The position numbers and the translations under genes were made by a program. A stretch of 6,937 nt of DNA, from assembly GCA_024695315.1 (NCBI GenBank), contig JAILIJ010000319.1, positions 1-6,937 of the forward strand, written 5' to 3'. Shown piece by piece: positions 1 through 6,812 of the stretch. Source of the DNA: Bacteroidaceae bacterium (lineage in GTDB: Bacteria > Bacteroidota > Bacteroidia > Bacteroidales > Bacteroidaceae). Positions within the stretch are counted from its first letter, which is position 1. Every line of letters starts with the position of its first letter. The notes under the pieces are model-generated. The model was not told the DNA's origin, ran no database searches, and saw only the letters and a list, made by a program, of their open reading frames with translations.

Positions 1-1041
1 TGCATCTCCGTAAGTTCCGAATTTATATTCGCCAGCAATAGCCTGCTTGTAAGCATCCATGACTACATCATAACCACCGAATGCAGAAACAAGCATCAAC
101 ATTGTAGTAAGAGGCATTTGGAAATTAACCACGAAAGCATCGGCAACTGTGAAATCATAAGGAGGGAAAATGAATTTGTTTGTCCATCCATCAAATTCTT
201 TGATGAAACCACCTGGACCGACTGCAGTTTCGATGGCTCTAAGTACAGTAGCGCCAACAGCGCATACTTTATGTCCATCCTCCTTAGATTTATTGACAAT
301 ATCACAAGCCTCCTTAGACACAATCATCTGCTCACTATCAGTCTTGTGTTTAGTCAAATCCTCAACATCGATGCTACGGAAATTACCAAGACCAGCATGA
401 AGCGTGATGAAAGCCTGATTAATACCCTTTATCTCCATTCTTTTCATCAATTCACGAGAGAAATGAAGACCAGTAGTAGGAGCAGTTACAGCACCTTCTT
501 TAGAGGCATATATAGTCTGGAAATTTTCGATATCTTCTGGTGTTGCTTTACGACGAGCACGTACATCATCTGGTAGTGGTGCCTCTCCTAAAGCATAGAG
601 AGCAGCCTTGAATTCATCATGAGGTCCATCATATAGGAAACGCAAAGTACGTCCTCTAGATGTCGTATTATCGATGACTTCAGCAACCATAGAGTTATCT
701 TCACCAAAGTAAAGCTTATTACCTATACGTATTTTTCTTGCAGGATCAACAAGGACGTCCCAAAGTCGAAGTTCCTCGTTAAGTTCTCGAAGCAAAAATA
801 CTTCAATACATGCACCAGTCTTTTCCTTATTACCATAAAGTCGAGCTGGGAAAACACGCGTATCATTAAAAATAAACGTATCTCCATCATCAAAATAATC
901 AAGAATCTCTTTGAAAATCTTATGCTCGATTTCTCCTGTCTTGCGATGTACGACCATCAACTTACATTCATCACGATGGAATGATGGTTCCAATGCCACC
1001 TTATCTTCTGGTAGCTTAAATTTGAATTGTGAAAGTTTCAT
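1..1041 (-). CDS. queA: S-adenosylmethionine:tRNA ribosyltransferase-isomerase QueA (3' end cut by window edge)
   Basis: QueA is cytoplasmic. It transfers and isomerises the ribosyl part of S-adenosylmethionine onto preQ1 at wobble position 34 of GUN-anticodon tRNAs, making epoxyqueuosine, the next-to-last step of queuosine synthesis. The reading frame is open from ATG at 1041 to base 1 (347 codons, no stop) and begins MKLSQFKFKLP. Family motifs appear in order: NDTRVFPARL near residue 60, GAVTAPTTGLHF near 185, ITLHAGLGNF near 215, RAIETAVGPGG near 270, TNKFIFPPY near 290 and a C-terminal YGDA. In relatives the protein ends a few residues after YGDA, so almost the whole gene is present. The start is supported by the conserved N-terminus and an AAGGAA element just upstream. 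It lies 23 bp after truB as the last visible operon gene. Residue 308 is Gln (NFQMP), where I expect His from the usual NFH.P motif. Confidence 0.96.
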   Translation of the reverse strand, partial: MKLSQFKFKLPEDKVALEPSFHRDECKLMVVHRKTGEIEHKIFKEILDYFDDGDTFIFNDTRVFPARLYGNKEKTGACIEVFLLRELNEELRLWDVLVDPARKIRIGNKLYFGEDNSMVAEVIDNTTSRGRTLRFLYDGPHDEFKAALYALGEAPLPDDVRARRKATPEDIENFQTIYASKEGAVTAPTTGLHFSRELMKRMEIKGINQAFITLHAGLGNFRSIDVEDLTKHKTDSEQMIVSKEACDIVNKSKEDGHKVCAVGATVLRAIETAVGPGGFIKEFDGWTNKFIFPPYDFTVADAFVVNFQMPLTTMLMLVSAFGGYDVVMDAYKQAIAGEYKFGTYGDA

Positions 1042-1046
1042 ATAAA

Positions 1047-1055
1047 TTCCTTTCT
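1047..1055 (-). promoter_or_regulatory. Purine-rich ribosome-binding site of queA
   Basis: The minus strand reads AGAAAGGAA, ending five bases before the queA ATG. It contains AGGA, complementary to the anti-Shine-Dalgarno end of 16S rRNA. Most genes in this window have no such element, as is usual in Bacteroidota, so it helps fix this start. It lies in the 23-bp gap between truB and queA. Confidence 0.5.
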
Positions 1056-1064
1056 TAAAATGTT

Positions 1065-1862
1065 CTATTCCTTTTCAAAAGTTTGCTTATCAAGCCACTC
1101 TTCTAAATGTTCAATATCAATACAGTCTCTAAGTGAATATTCACCAATACGAGTTCTTATTAAATCCGTCAGATATCCTCCGCTACCCAAAGCCTGGCCA
1201 ATATCACGAGCAAGTGCCCTAATGTATGTACCTTTGCTACAAACAACTCGGATTGTCATTGATAGATGCTCAGATGTGATATTTCCAGTTTGATACTTTA
1301 TTCTTTGATCTCTCGGGTCATCAGATGCCCTATCATCAGCCTGTACATCCTCAGAATTTTCAACCATACCGAAGTTTAGTAATTCGATTTCATCGATAAC
1401 TAGAACCTTAGGTTTTAATTCCACCTCTTCACCTTGACGAGCCAATTTGAAAGCTCTTTTTCCGTCGATTTTACATGCTGAAAAAGCCGGAGGAATCTGT
1501 TCTATTCTACCTACAAAATTTTGAATTTTTTCTTCGACTAATTCTCGAGTGATATGTTCCGTAGGAAAAGTATTATCTTCTTCGGTCTCCATATCGAAGG
1601 ACGGAGTTGTAGCTCCTAATTTAATTGTTGCTACGTACTCTTTTGTATGTGCCTGTAGCTCATCAATTCTTTTAGTAGCTTTTCCAGTACAAACGATGAG
1701 TACACCTGTCGCCAACGGATCCAAAGTACCAGCGTGTCCGACTTTCAGTTTTTTCACTCCCAATCTACCGGAAAGTTCTCTGCGTACTTTAGCAACCACA
1801 TTGAACGAAGTCCAACGGTACGGCTTATTAAAAATTAGTATTTCTCCTTTTTCTGGATTCAT
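1065..1862 (-). CDS. truB: tRNA pseudouridine(55) synthase TruB
   Basis: TruB isomerises uridine 55 in the T-psi-C loop of nearly all elongator tRNAs; it also acts as a tRNA-folding chaperone. The protein has 265 residues. The catalytic motif GHAGTLDPLATGVL (residues 42-55) holds the nucleophilic aspartate at D48. KEYVATIKLGATTPSFD (about 74-90) and IPPAFSACKIDGKRAFKLAR (about 123-142) are classic TruB segments, followed by VVCSKGTYIRALARDIG (206-222). The 3' part is short, with no obvious room for a full PUA domain like that of the roughly 314-residue E. coli protein. Residues about 167-198 form a polar, acidic insertion absent from the compact Bacteroidota TruB proteins I remember. The ATG lies 5 bp after the uppP stop, implying cotranscription and probably translational coupling; no Shine-Dalgarno is visible. 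It is followed 23 bp later by queA, another tRNA-modification gene. Confidence 0.97.
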   Translation of the reverse strand: MNPEKGEILIFNKPYRWTSFNVVAKVRRELSGRLGVKKLKVGHAGTLDPLATGVLIVCTGKATKRIDELQAHTKEYVATIKLGATTPSFDMETEEDNTFPTEHITRELVEEKIQNFVGRIEQIPPAFSACKIDGKRAFKLARQGEEVELKPKVLVIDEIELLNFGMVENSEDVQADDRASDDPRDQRIKYQTGNITSEHLSMTIRVVCSKGTYIRALARDIGQALGSGGYLTDLIRTRIGEYSLRDCIDIEHLEEWLDKQTFEKE

Positions 1863-1867
1863 CTAAA

Positions 1868-2686
1868 CTAAGCTAAACAAATTGCTAAGATGCCAACTAT
1901 GGCACAATATATAGCAAAATAAATGAGTTTACATTTTTTTACCATAGATATCATCCACTTGCAGGCAAAACATCCGCTAATAAAAGCAGCTATAAAACCT
2001 ACAACAAGCGATAACGTAGGTATCTGCGTGATTTCTCCACCATGTTCTGCAATATATTCAGCACTAGGTGCGAAAATATGCTTAAAATCTAGCAAAGCCT
2101 CTCCTAGTATTGGTGGTATTACCATAATAAAAGAGAATTGCGCTAGGTTCTTCTTACTGTTACCTAACAAAAGTCCAGTTGCAATCGTAGATCCACTTCT
2201 AGAAAGTCCAGGAAGAACGGCACAAGCCTGTGCAATACCAATAATGAAAGCATCCCAACGAGAAATATTCTCTTTTTCCTTTGGTTGATAGAAATGAGTA
2301 AGCGACAACAAAGCTGCAGTAACAAGCAGACAGCATCCTACGACCACAAGACTTCCCTCGAAAATTGCGTCAATGTAATCCTTAAAGCAAAGTCCAACAA
2401 TACCTATAGGAATCATTGAAATAATAATATTGAGAATATATTTCTGCTCATCATTCATCTTACCATCCCATCGGAATAATCCTGCGAGAAGCCATGCTAC
2501 CTCTTTCCACAATACTACAAGTGTAGCACACACAGTTGCTACGTGAACAACGATATCAAAAGTAAGTCCTCCATCTTCAACACCTAAAATTGCCTGTCCA
2601 ATCTGTAGATGTCCACTACTGCTTACTGGCAAATATTCTGTCAATCCCTGAACAATTCCGAGAATGAGCGCCTCAATCCAATTCAT
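1868..2686 (-). CDS. uppP: Undecaprenyl-diphosphatase UppP (BacA family)
   Basis: UppP is an integral inner-membrane phosphatase. It converts undecaprenyl diphosphate to undecaprenyl phosphate, the lipid carrier for peptidoglycan and surface polysaccharides; overproduction gives bacitracin resistance in several bacteria. The 272-residue product starts with the conserved EALILGIVQGLTEYLPVSSS block; Q13 and E17 form the (E/Q)xxxE motif and H26 follows in SSGHL. The second active-site motif, PGLSRSGST, lies at 159-167. Between and after these are several hydrophobic helices, fitting the family's eight or so membrane segments, and the length is typical (E. coli 273). The ATG lies 2 bp after the stop of the DUF3098-like gene, and the stop lies 5 bp before truB, so the gene is clearly inside the operon. 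All expected catalytic residues are present. Confidence 0.97.
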   Translation of the reverse strand: MNWIEALILGIVQGLTEYLPVSSSGHLQIGQAILGVEDGGLTFDIVVHVATVCATLVVLWKEVAWLLAGLFRWDGKMNDEQKYILNIIISMIPIGIVGLCFKDYIDAIFEGSLVVVGCCLLVTAALLSLTHFYQPKEKENISRWDAFIIGIAQACAVLPGLSRSGSTIATGLLLGNSKKNLAQFSFIMVIPPILGEALLDFKHIFAPSAEYIAEHGGEITQIPTLSLVVGFIAAFISGCFACKWMISMVKKCKLIYFAIYCAIVGILAICLA

Positions 2687-2688
2687 AT

Positions 2689-2919
2689 TTACTTAGTTGA
2701 TTTACTTGGCCAAAGAATTGCAACTATAATGAAAACAAAACCAAAAAGGCTTACCATTGGTGCTACAGTAATACGAGTTGAGCTAAAAATGTCAGGATTA
2801 AAGGCTTGTTCAGTAGTACCATCACCAGACATCAAATAAAAGCCGACAAGAATTATTGCGACTCCAATAGCAAGAAGAATATAATTAATCTTGCTAAAAG
2901 CAAACTTATTATTTTCCAT
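2689..2919 (-). CDS. Small two-helix membrane protein, DUF3098-like
   Basis: This 76-residue product has a short polar N-terminus (MENNKFAFSKINY), a hydrophobic helix at about 13-31, a loop with GDGTTEQAFNPDIFSSTR at about 32-49, a second helix at about 50-69 and a basic tail (PSKSTK). The FAFSKINY start, the NPDIFSSTRITVAP loop and the two-helix layout match what I recall of DUF3098, a Bacteroidota family of unknown function habitually encoded between ftsX and uppP. The biochemical role is unknown. Position between a divisome or peptidoglycan-hydrolase regulator and a lipid-carrier phosphatase suggests an envelope-related role, which is inference only. Its stop is 2 bp before the uppP ATG and its start 43 bp after ftsX. 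That leader is very AT-rich and shows neither a Shine-Dalgarno nor a -7 box. Confidence 0.88.
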   Translation of the reverse strand: MENNKFAFSKINYILLAIGVAIILVGFYLMSGDGTTEQAFNPDIFSSTRITVAPMVSLFGFVFIIVAILWPSKSTK

Positions 2920-2962
2920 ATTATTATAGTTTTATATAACTGTTATTTTATTATCATTTTAA

Positions 2963-3832
2963 TCACACGTAATATAGTTCATTACTGCTCATGTGCAAGA
3001 ACTTATTTAGAGAAGCATAGACACAGAAAAGTGTGATAAGTATGCCGAATGTGAAAACAGCTAAAGATACAATTGCAAAAACCTCATAGTTTATGATTGT
3101 TTCCAGTTCTGGCTCAAAAGACTTGAGTCTGTCAATTCCAACGAATATGAAAGCATCGGCAAAAATGGCAGAGAAAAGTCCTTGCACAATCCCCTGTTTC
3201 AAGAAAGGCTTTCTAATGAAGCTCCAGCTTGCACCAACAAGTTTCATCGTGTTGATGATAAATCGTCTTGAGAAAATTGTCAATCTTACCGTATTGTTTA
3301 TTAGCGTAAAAGATATGTATGTAAAAAGTGCAGCTATAACAAGAAGCACCATACTAATCTTACTAATATTGTCATTAATAGACTTGACAAGATCTTTCGG
3401 ATAATTCACATCTACAACAGCCTGATCCGCCTTAATATCTTTGGCGATTTTTCTCAAACTATCAGGATTAGCATAAGTAGCTTTTACCTTAATTTCAAAA
3501 GATGCAGTAAAAGGGTTATAACCGAGGAACTCAGTTGGGTCAGCGCCCATTTCTTCGCTTGCTTCCTTTACTGCTGCTTCTCTAGAAACATAATCGATAG
3601 ATTTAATATAATCCTTCTTTTTAAGACCAGCTTTCATCTTACTAATTTGCTCCTTGGACAAATCATCACTAATGAGAACAGACATTGTGATGTTTTCCTT
3701 CACAAAAGTTGAAAGGTTACGCGCCGTCAGCATGAAAAGCACGATTGTACCAAGCAAAATCAGTACGAGTGTAGTACTAATAGTTGTAGTAATAAACTGT
3801 GTGCCAGGCAGGCTGTTGTTTTTTTTACTCAT
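2963..3832 (-). CDS. ftsX: Cell-division permease-like protein FtsX
   Basis: FtsX is the membrane half of the FtsEX complex. FtsE supplies ATPase activity and the FtsX extracytoplasmic domain activates peptidoglycan hydrolases, directly or through adaptors, during division. The 289-residue protein has the expected layout: short cytoplasmic N-terminus, TM1 at about 14-36, a periplasmic domain at about 37-157 (including the GYNPFTASFEIKV segment), TM2 at about 159-178, a cytoplasmic loop, TM3 at about 214-232 and TM4 at about 250-274. The loop (180-202) carries NTVRLTIFSRRFIINTMKLVGA, the conserved stretch expected to contact the ATPase. No ftsE is present in the window. The ATG overlaps the miaB stop by 8 bp (ATGAGTAA), which fixes the start and suggests translational coupling. 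A run of eight A lies at codons 3-5. Confidence 0.95.
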   Translation of the reverse strand: MSKKNNSLPGTQFITTTISTTLVLILLGTIVLFMLTARNLSTFVKENITMSVLISDDLSKEQISKMKAGLKKKDYIKSIDYVSREAAVKEASEEMGADPTEFLGYNPFTASFEIKVKATYANPDSLRKIAKDIKADQAVVDVNYPKDLVKSINDNISKISMVLLVIAALFTYISFTLINNTVRLTIFSRRFIINTMKLVGASWSFIRKPFLKQGIVQGLFSAIFADAFIFVGIDRLKSFEPELETIINYEVFAIVSLAVFTFGILITLFCVYASLNKFLHMSSNELYYV

Positions 3833-5135
3833 TTACTTCTATGCCTTTAAGAGTTGCCGAACTTGACTCGGTGATCTTGACCTTAACGAAGTCTCCGATA
3901 TGATGATTGCCCTTGTCGAACACAACAACTTTATTTTGCTGTGTACGTCCGAAGAGCTGTTCACGTGAACGTTTGCTGAATCCTTCGACAAGTACGCTAT
4001 AAGTTTTACCAATGTCCTTACGATAGCTTTCTGCCGACAGAGTGTTTTGTAGTGCAATCATCTCATTTAATCGGGCAATTTTCGTTTCTTCAGGAATATC
4101 ATCAGGCAAATGTTTTGATGCGTATGTACCAGGACGTTCTGAATACTTAAACATAAATGCAGAATCGTATCCACATTCACGCATAAGTGAAAGAGACATC
4201 TTGTGGTCTTCCTCAGTTTCAGAATGATATCCTACAAATATATCCGTTGTAAGTCCACAATCAGGCAGAATTCGTCTGATGGCCTCAACACGACTTAGGT
4301 ACCATTCGCGAGTATATTTTCTGTTCATTAGCTTAAGAATTCTGTTACTTCCGCTTTGAACAGGCAAATGTATATGTCGACAAATATTCGGATGCGAAGC
4401 AATTACTTCAAGTGTTTCATCACTCATATCCTTTGGATGGCTGGTTGTGAATCGAATACGCATATCAGGAACACATTCAGCCACACGCGCTAGGAGTTGT
4501 GGAAAGCCTACATCCTCATACTTATAGCTATTAACATTCTGTCCTAAGAGATTGACCTCTTTAAAACCACGCTGTTTGAGATCAAGCACTTCATTAAGAA
4601 TACTATCTACCTCACGGCTTCTCTCTCGTCCACGTGTATAAGGCACAATGCAATAATGACAAAAATTATTGCAACCGCGCATAATACTAACAAATCCAGA
4701 GATCTTAGACCCACATATTCTTTCAGGAATGATGTCTTTGTAAGTCTCTGTTGTTGAGAGTTCAATATTAATAGCCTTTTCACCAATCTCTGCAGATGCA
4801 AAGAGATCAGGTAATGTGAGATAAGAGTCAGGTCCAGCCACTAAGTCAACATGATGTTTTTCAATCAAATCATCTTTGACATTTTCAGCCATACATCCCA
4901 CAACACCAATAATAAGGGAACCCTTTTTTCTACGCAAAGAATTAAGGACCTCCAATCGATTATAAATCTTCTGTTCTGCATTTTCGCGAACAGAACAAGT
5001 GTTAAGCAATACGGCATCTGCCTCGTCAATAGACTGACAAGTTTCATAATCTGCCATCTTCATGACAGATGCAATGACCTCACTGTCCGCCACATTCATC
5101 TGGCAGCCGTAAGTTTCAATAAAAAGTTTCTTCAT
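3825..5135 (-). CDS. miaB: tRNA-2-methylthio-N6-dimethylallyladenosine synthase MiaB
   Basis: MiaB is a radical-SAM methylthiotransferase that converts i6A37 to ms2i6A37 next to the anticodon of tRNAs reading UNN codons, stabilising codon pairing and reading frame. The 436-residue protein shows all three domains. The N-terminal methylthiotransferase domain starts MKKLFIETYGCQMN with auxiliary-cluster cysteines C11, C47 (NTCSVR) and C81 (VGCMAE). The radical-SAM core has C155, C159 and C162 in CNNFCHYCIVPYTRGRERSR. Family landmarks GQNVNSY (198-204), HLPVQSGSNRIL (256-267) and GYHSETEEDH (302-311) follow. A C-terminal TRAM domain (about 372-435) binds tRNA. No key residue is missing and the length is normal. 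CNNFCHYCIVPYTRGRE favours MiaB over RimO and MtaB. It is the first gene of the minus-strand operon; its stop overlaps the ftsX start. Confidence 0.97.
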   Translation of the reverse strand: MKKLFIETYGCQMNVADSEVIASVMKMADYETCQSIDEADAVLLNTCSVRENAEQKIYNRLEVLNSLRRKKGSLIIGVVGCMAENVKDDLIEKHHVDLVAGPDSYLTLPDLFASAEIGEKAINIELSTTETYKDIIPERICGSKISGFVSIMRGCNNFCHYCIVPYTRGRERSREVDSILNEVLDLKQRGFKEVNLLGQNVNSYKYEDVGFPQLLARVAECVPDMRIRFTTSHPKDMSDETLEVIASHPNICRHIHLPVQSGSNRILKLMNRKYTREWYLSRVEAIRRILPDCGLTTDIFVGYHSETEEDHKMSLSLMRECGYDSAFMFKYSERPGTYASKHLPDDIPEETKIARLNEMIALQNTLSAESYRKDIGKTYSVLVEGFSKRSREQLFGRTQQNKVVVFDKGNHHIGDFVKVKITESSSATLKGIEVNE

Positions 5136-5162
5136 TAATAATGATATATCACAAAATCGTTA

Positions 5163-5170
5163 CAAAAGTA
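5163..5170 (-). promoter_or_regulatory. Bacteroidota-type -7 box upstream of miaB
   Basis: The minus strand reads TACTTTTG, a full match to TAnnTTTG, the -7 element of the Bacteroidota primary sigma factor. It ends 27 bp before the miaB ATG, which would give a leader of about 20 bases. I see no clear TTTG -33 element at the usual 19-21 bp spacing, so support rests on the box and its position at the head of the operon. It probably drives the whole miaB-to-queA transcript. Confidence 0.5.
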
Positions 5171-5223
5171 CAAAAAAAATTTGATTCCTTAGTAATAAAA
5201 CAAGTTTACAACGTAAAAATGTG

Positions 5224-5231
5224 TAACTTTG
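5224..5231 (+). promoter_or_regulatory. Bacteroidota-type -7 box upstream of the rightward membrane-protein genes
   Basis: TAACTTTG matches TAnnTTTG exactly and lies 63 bp before the GTG at 5295, so the transcript would have a leader of roughly 55-60 bases. A TTTAC at 5205-5209 is the nearest TTG-like upstream element, but its spacing (about 15 bp) is shorter than usual. The box faces away from the miaB box and is separated from it by about 53 bp. It overlaps the upstream TTG (5229-5231), which argues against that TTG being a start codon. Confidence 0.5.
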
Positions 5232-5294
5232 CATCAGTTTTATGAACTTTTAATCATAGACTTACATTTTTTAACACTAAAAAAGACAATTAAA

Positions 5295-6278
5295 GTGAGG
5301 ACGTATTTTCAAAAAACTATTTCTACAAGCCAATTTTCATTACCTATATTTGCAATATTAGGTGCAATAATATGGCTTTTACTTCCTGCAAAAGATTCAT
5401 TTGCATGGAATGAAATAGAGTATGGAATATGGTCATACGTTCCGCAATATGTACAAACTGGATACACAGGTGCAATACTTGGAATGGTACTTACGGCTTT
5501 CACGGTGTATTCTATGGTTGAATTCAGTAACACAATGGTACTTCTTAATACCAATTCAAACATGATCAGTTGTTTACTGATTTTACTCATGAGCTTTTCA
5601 TTATGTCTACACACTTTCCAACCTGTTCACATAATCATATTTGCAAATATTCTATCTTATTATGCACTCTTCAGTTCGTATCAAAATGAAAATCCGGTAC
5701 TTTCTTTCATAACACACCTGATGATTGCTATATCATCCTTGATATTTCCGAAACTAATATTACTATCAATAATAACGTGGTTTATTCAATTACAACTAAA
5801 TTCCTTAACTCCAAGAGCTTTCATAGCATCATTACTTGCAATAATGGTACCATACTGGTTCTTCTTTGTGTTTGCTGTATGTAACGACAGAATTGATATA
5901 TTTACTAATTTTATTGATCAACTTATAGAATACAATCCTACAGGAATAACAACAATAAGCAAGCAACAATTATTAGTAGGTTTCTATATAGCATTAACAC
6001 TTATAGCAGGAATAATCGATTATTGGATGACAAATAATGACGATAGAATACGTCAAAGAATAATATATAACGTTTTAGTATTCCATAGTATAATTATTGT
6101 TATACTTGCATTTTTATTACCACAATGCTTTAACGTTTTTCTGGGTCTTTTAGCCCTTGACGCTTCAATATTAGGAGGGCGTTTTTGGGTAGTTACAAAC
6201 AACCAATTTTCCCACTATTTCTTCATAATTATGGGACTTATCGGATTAATAATACTTGCATTAACATGCAATATGTAA
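5295..6278 (+). CDS. Polytopic membrane protein of unknown function
   Basis: I do not recognise a characterised function. From GTG at 5295 the product is 327 residues and very hydrophobic, with about eight to ten membrane segments, roughly at 14-31, 56-75, 91-105, 108-128, 136-168, 175-197, 226-245, 259-276, 278-295 and 307-325. Short polar links include PAKDSFAWNEIEYGIW (31-46), NSLTPRAFIASL (169-180) and a charged stretch, NNDDRIRQR (247-255). The layout recalls Bacteroidota multi-pass proteins filed as DUF6427-like, but that is from memory and weak. No enzyme or transporter motif is visible. The frame stays open upstream to a TTG at 5229, but that codon lies inside a likely promoter box, no in-frame ATG occurs before the first helix, and GTG gives a typical short N-terminus (MRTYFQKTIS). 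It is divergent from miaB and 49 bp before the YqaA-like gene, so the two are probably cotranscribed. Confidence 0.8.
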   Translation: MRTYFQKTISTSQFSLPIFAILGAIIWLLLPAKDSFAWNEIEYGIWSYVPQYVQTGYTGAILGMVLTAFTVYSMVEFSNTMVLLNTNSNMISCLLILLMSFSLCLHTFQPVHIIIFANILSYYALFSSYQNENPVLSFITHLMIAISSLIFPKLILLSIITWFIQLQLNSLTPRAFIASLLAIMVPYWFFFVFAVCNDRIDIFTNFIDQLIEYNPTGITTISKQQLLVGFYIALTLIAGIIDYWMTNNDDRIRQRIIYNVLVFHSIIIVILAFLLPQCFNVFLGLLALDASILGGRFWVVTNNQFSHYFFIIMGLIGLIILALTCNM

Positions 6279-6327
6279 CTCAAATCCTTTGCACATTATA
6301 TCAGTAACAGAAAATCAAAAAATATAG

Positions 6328-6783
6328 ATGGAATCCATTAATGAATTTTTCATAAATTACGGTTACATCGGAATGGCTATGGCTGCATTCCTGGCTGGAA
6401 CATTCGTCCCTTTCAACTCCGAAGTTGTGTTAGGAACACTTATAGCCACAACATCCATGGACATAACAATAACAGTAATAAGTGCGACAATAGGTAATGT
6501 TGCAGGTACTATATTCAACTATTATGTAGGAAGAATATGGGATATTAAGACTATCTCGAAGAAAATGAGAATCAAAGAGAAACGACTAATAAAGACTAAG
6601 GACTACGTAGAAAAAAAAGGATCTTGGGTAGCGCTATTTACATTTCTTCCCATTTTCGGTTCTGCCATTGCAATTGCCTTAGGTATATTGCGTGCAAATG
6701 TTATAGGCGTTACAATATACTCTTTCATCGGTAAATTGACTCGTTATATAATAGTAGCATTTACTACCCTTGCAATCATATAG
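6328..6783 (+). CDS. YqaA-like VTT/DedA-type small membrane protein
   Basis: This 151-residue inner-membrane protein fits the small YqaA branch of the VTT (SNARE-associated, DedA-related) superfamily. Larger DedA proteins of that superfamily are linked to lipid-carrier and phospholipid flipping across the membrane and to envelope integrity; the role of YqaA-size proteins is unsettled. Visible hallmarks are VPFNSEVVLGTLIA (27-40, matching GNSEVVL of E. coli YqaA), the IGN..G motif (55-60), a membrane-edge GR (69-70), a re-entrant-like LPIFGSAIAIALGILR (107-122) and GKLTRY (135-140, matching GKALRY). Hydrophobic segments lie at about 12-28, 31-68, 100-120 and 124-150, separated by a basic loop (KKMRIKEKR, 78-86). 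The length is close to E. coli YqaA (about 142), so it appears complete. The ATG at 6328 directly precedes the conserved region. No Shine-Dalgarno is evident. It follows the unknown membrane gene by 49 bp. Confidence 0.87.
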   Translation: MESINEFFINYGYIGMAMAAFLAGTFVPFNSEVVLGTLIATTSMDITITVISATIGNVAGTIFNYYVGRIWDIKTISKKMRIKEKRLIKTKDYVEKKGSWVALFTFLPIFGSAIAIALGILRANVIGVTIYSFIGKLTRYIIVAFTTLAII

Positions 6784-6812
6784 AACGCAAATAAAGCCGA
6801 TGTATTCACACT

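Noticed and set aside
118..576. 152-codon plus-strand ORF opposite queA
   Set aside because: It is antisense to a clear QueA reading frame, starts at a non-ATG codon and has no family resemblance; it is a shadow of queA.
1549..1866. Plus-strand ORF opposite truB, with similar ORFs opposite uppP, ftsX and miaB
   Set aside because: All lie antisense to well-identified genes with intact motifs and have no recognisable domain or start signal.
2920..2962. Possible hairpin or promoter in the 43-bp gap between ftsX and the DUF3098-like gene
   Set aside because: Only a 4-bp stem (AGTT/AACT) in AT-rich DNA and no TAnnTTTG box; not enough to call.
3819..3830. A AAA AAC slippery-type heptamer at FtsX codons 3-5 as a programmed -1 frameshift
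   Set aside because: A -1 shift gives only a short peptide ending at a nearby stop, and no stimulatory structure is evident. The A run is reported only as a possible length-variable tract.
6284..6291. ATCCTTTG as a -7 box for the YqaA-like gene
   Set aside because: It lacks the TA of TAnnTTTG and no upstream element fits; cotranscription with the preceding gene is simpler.
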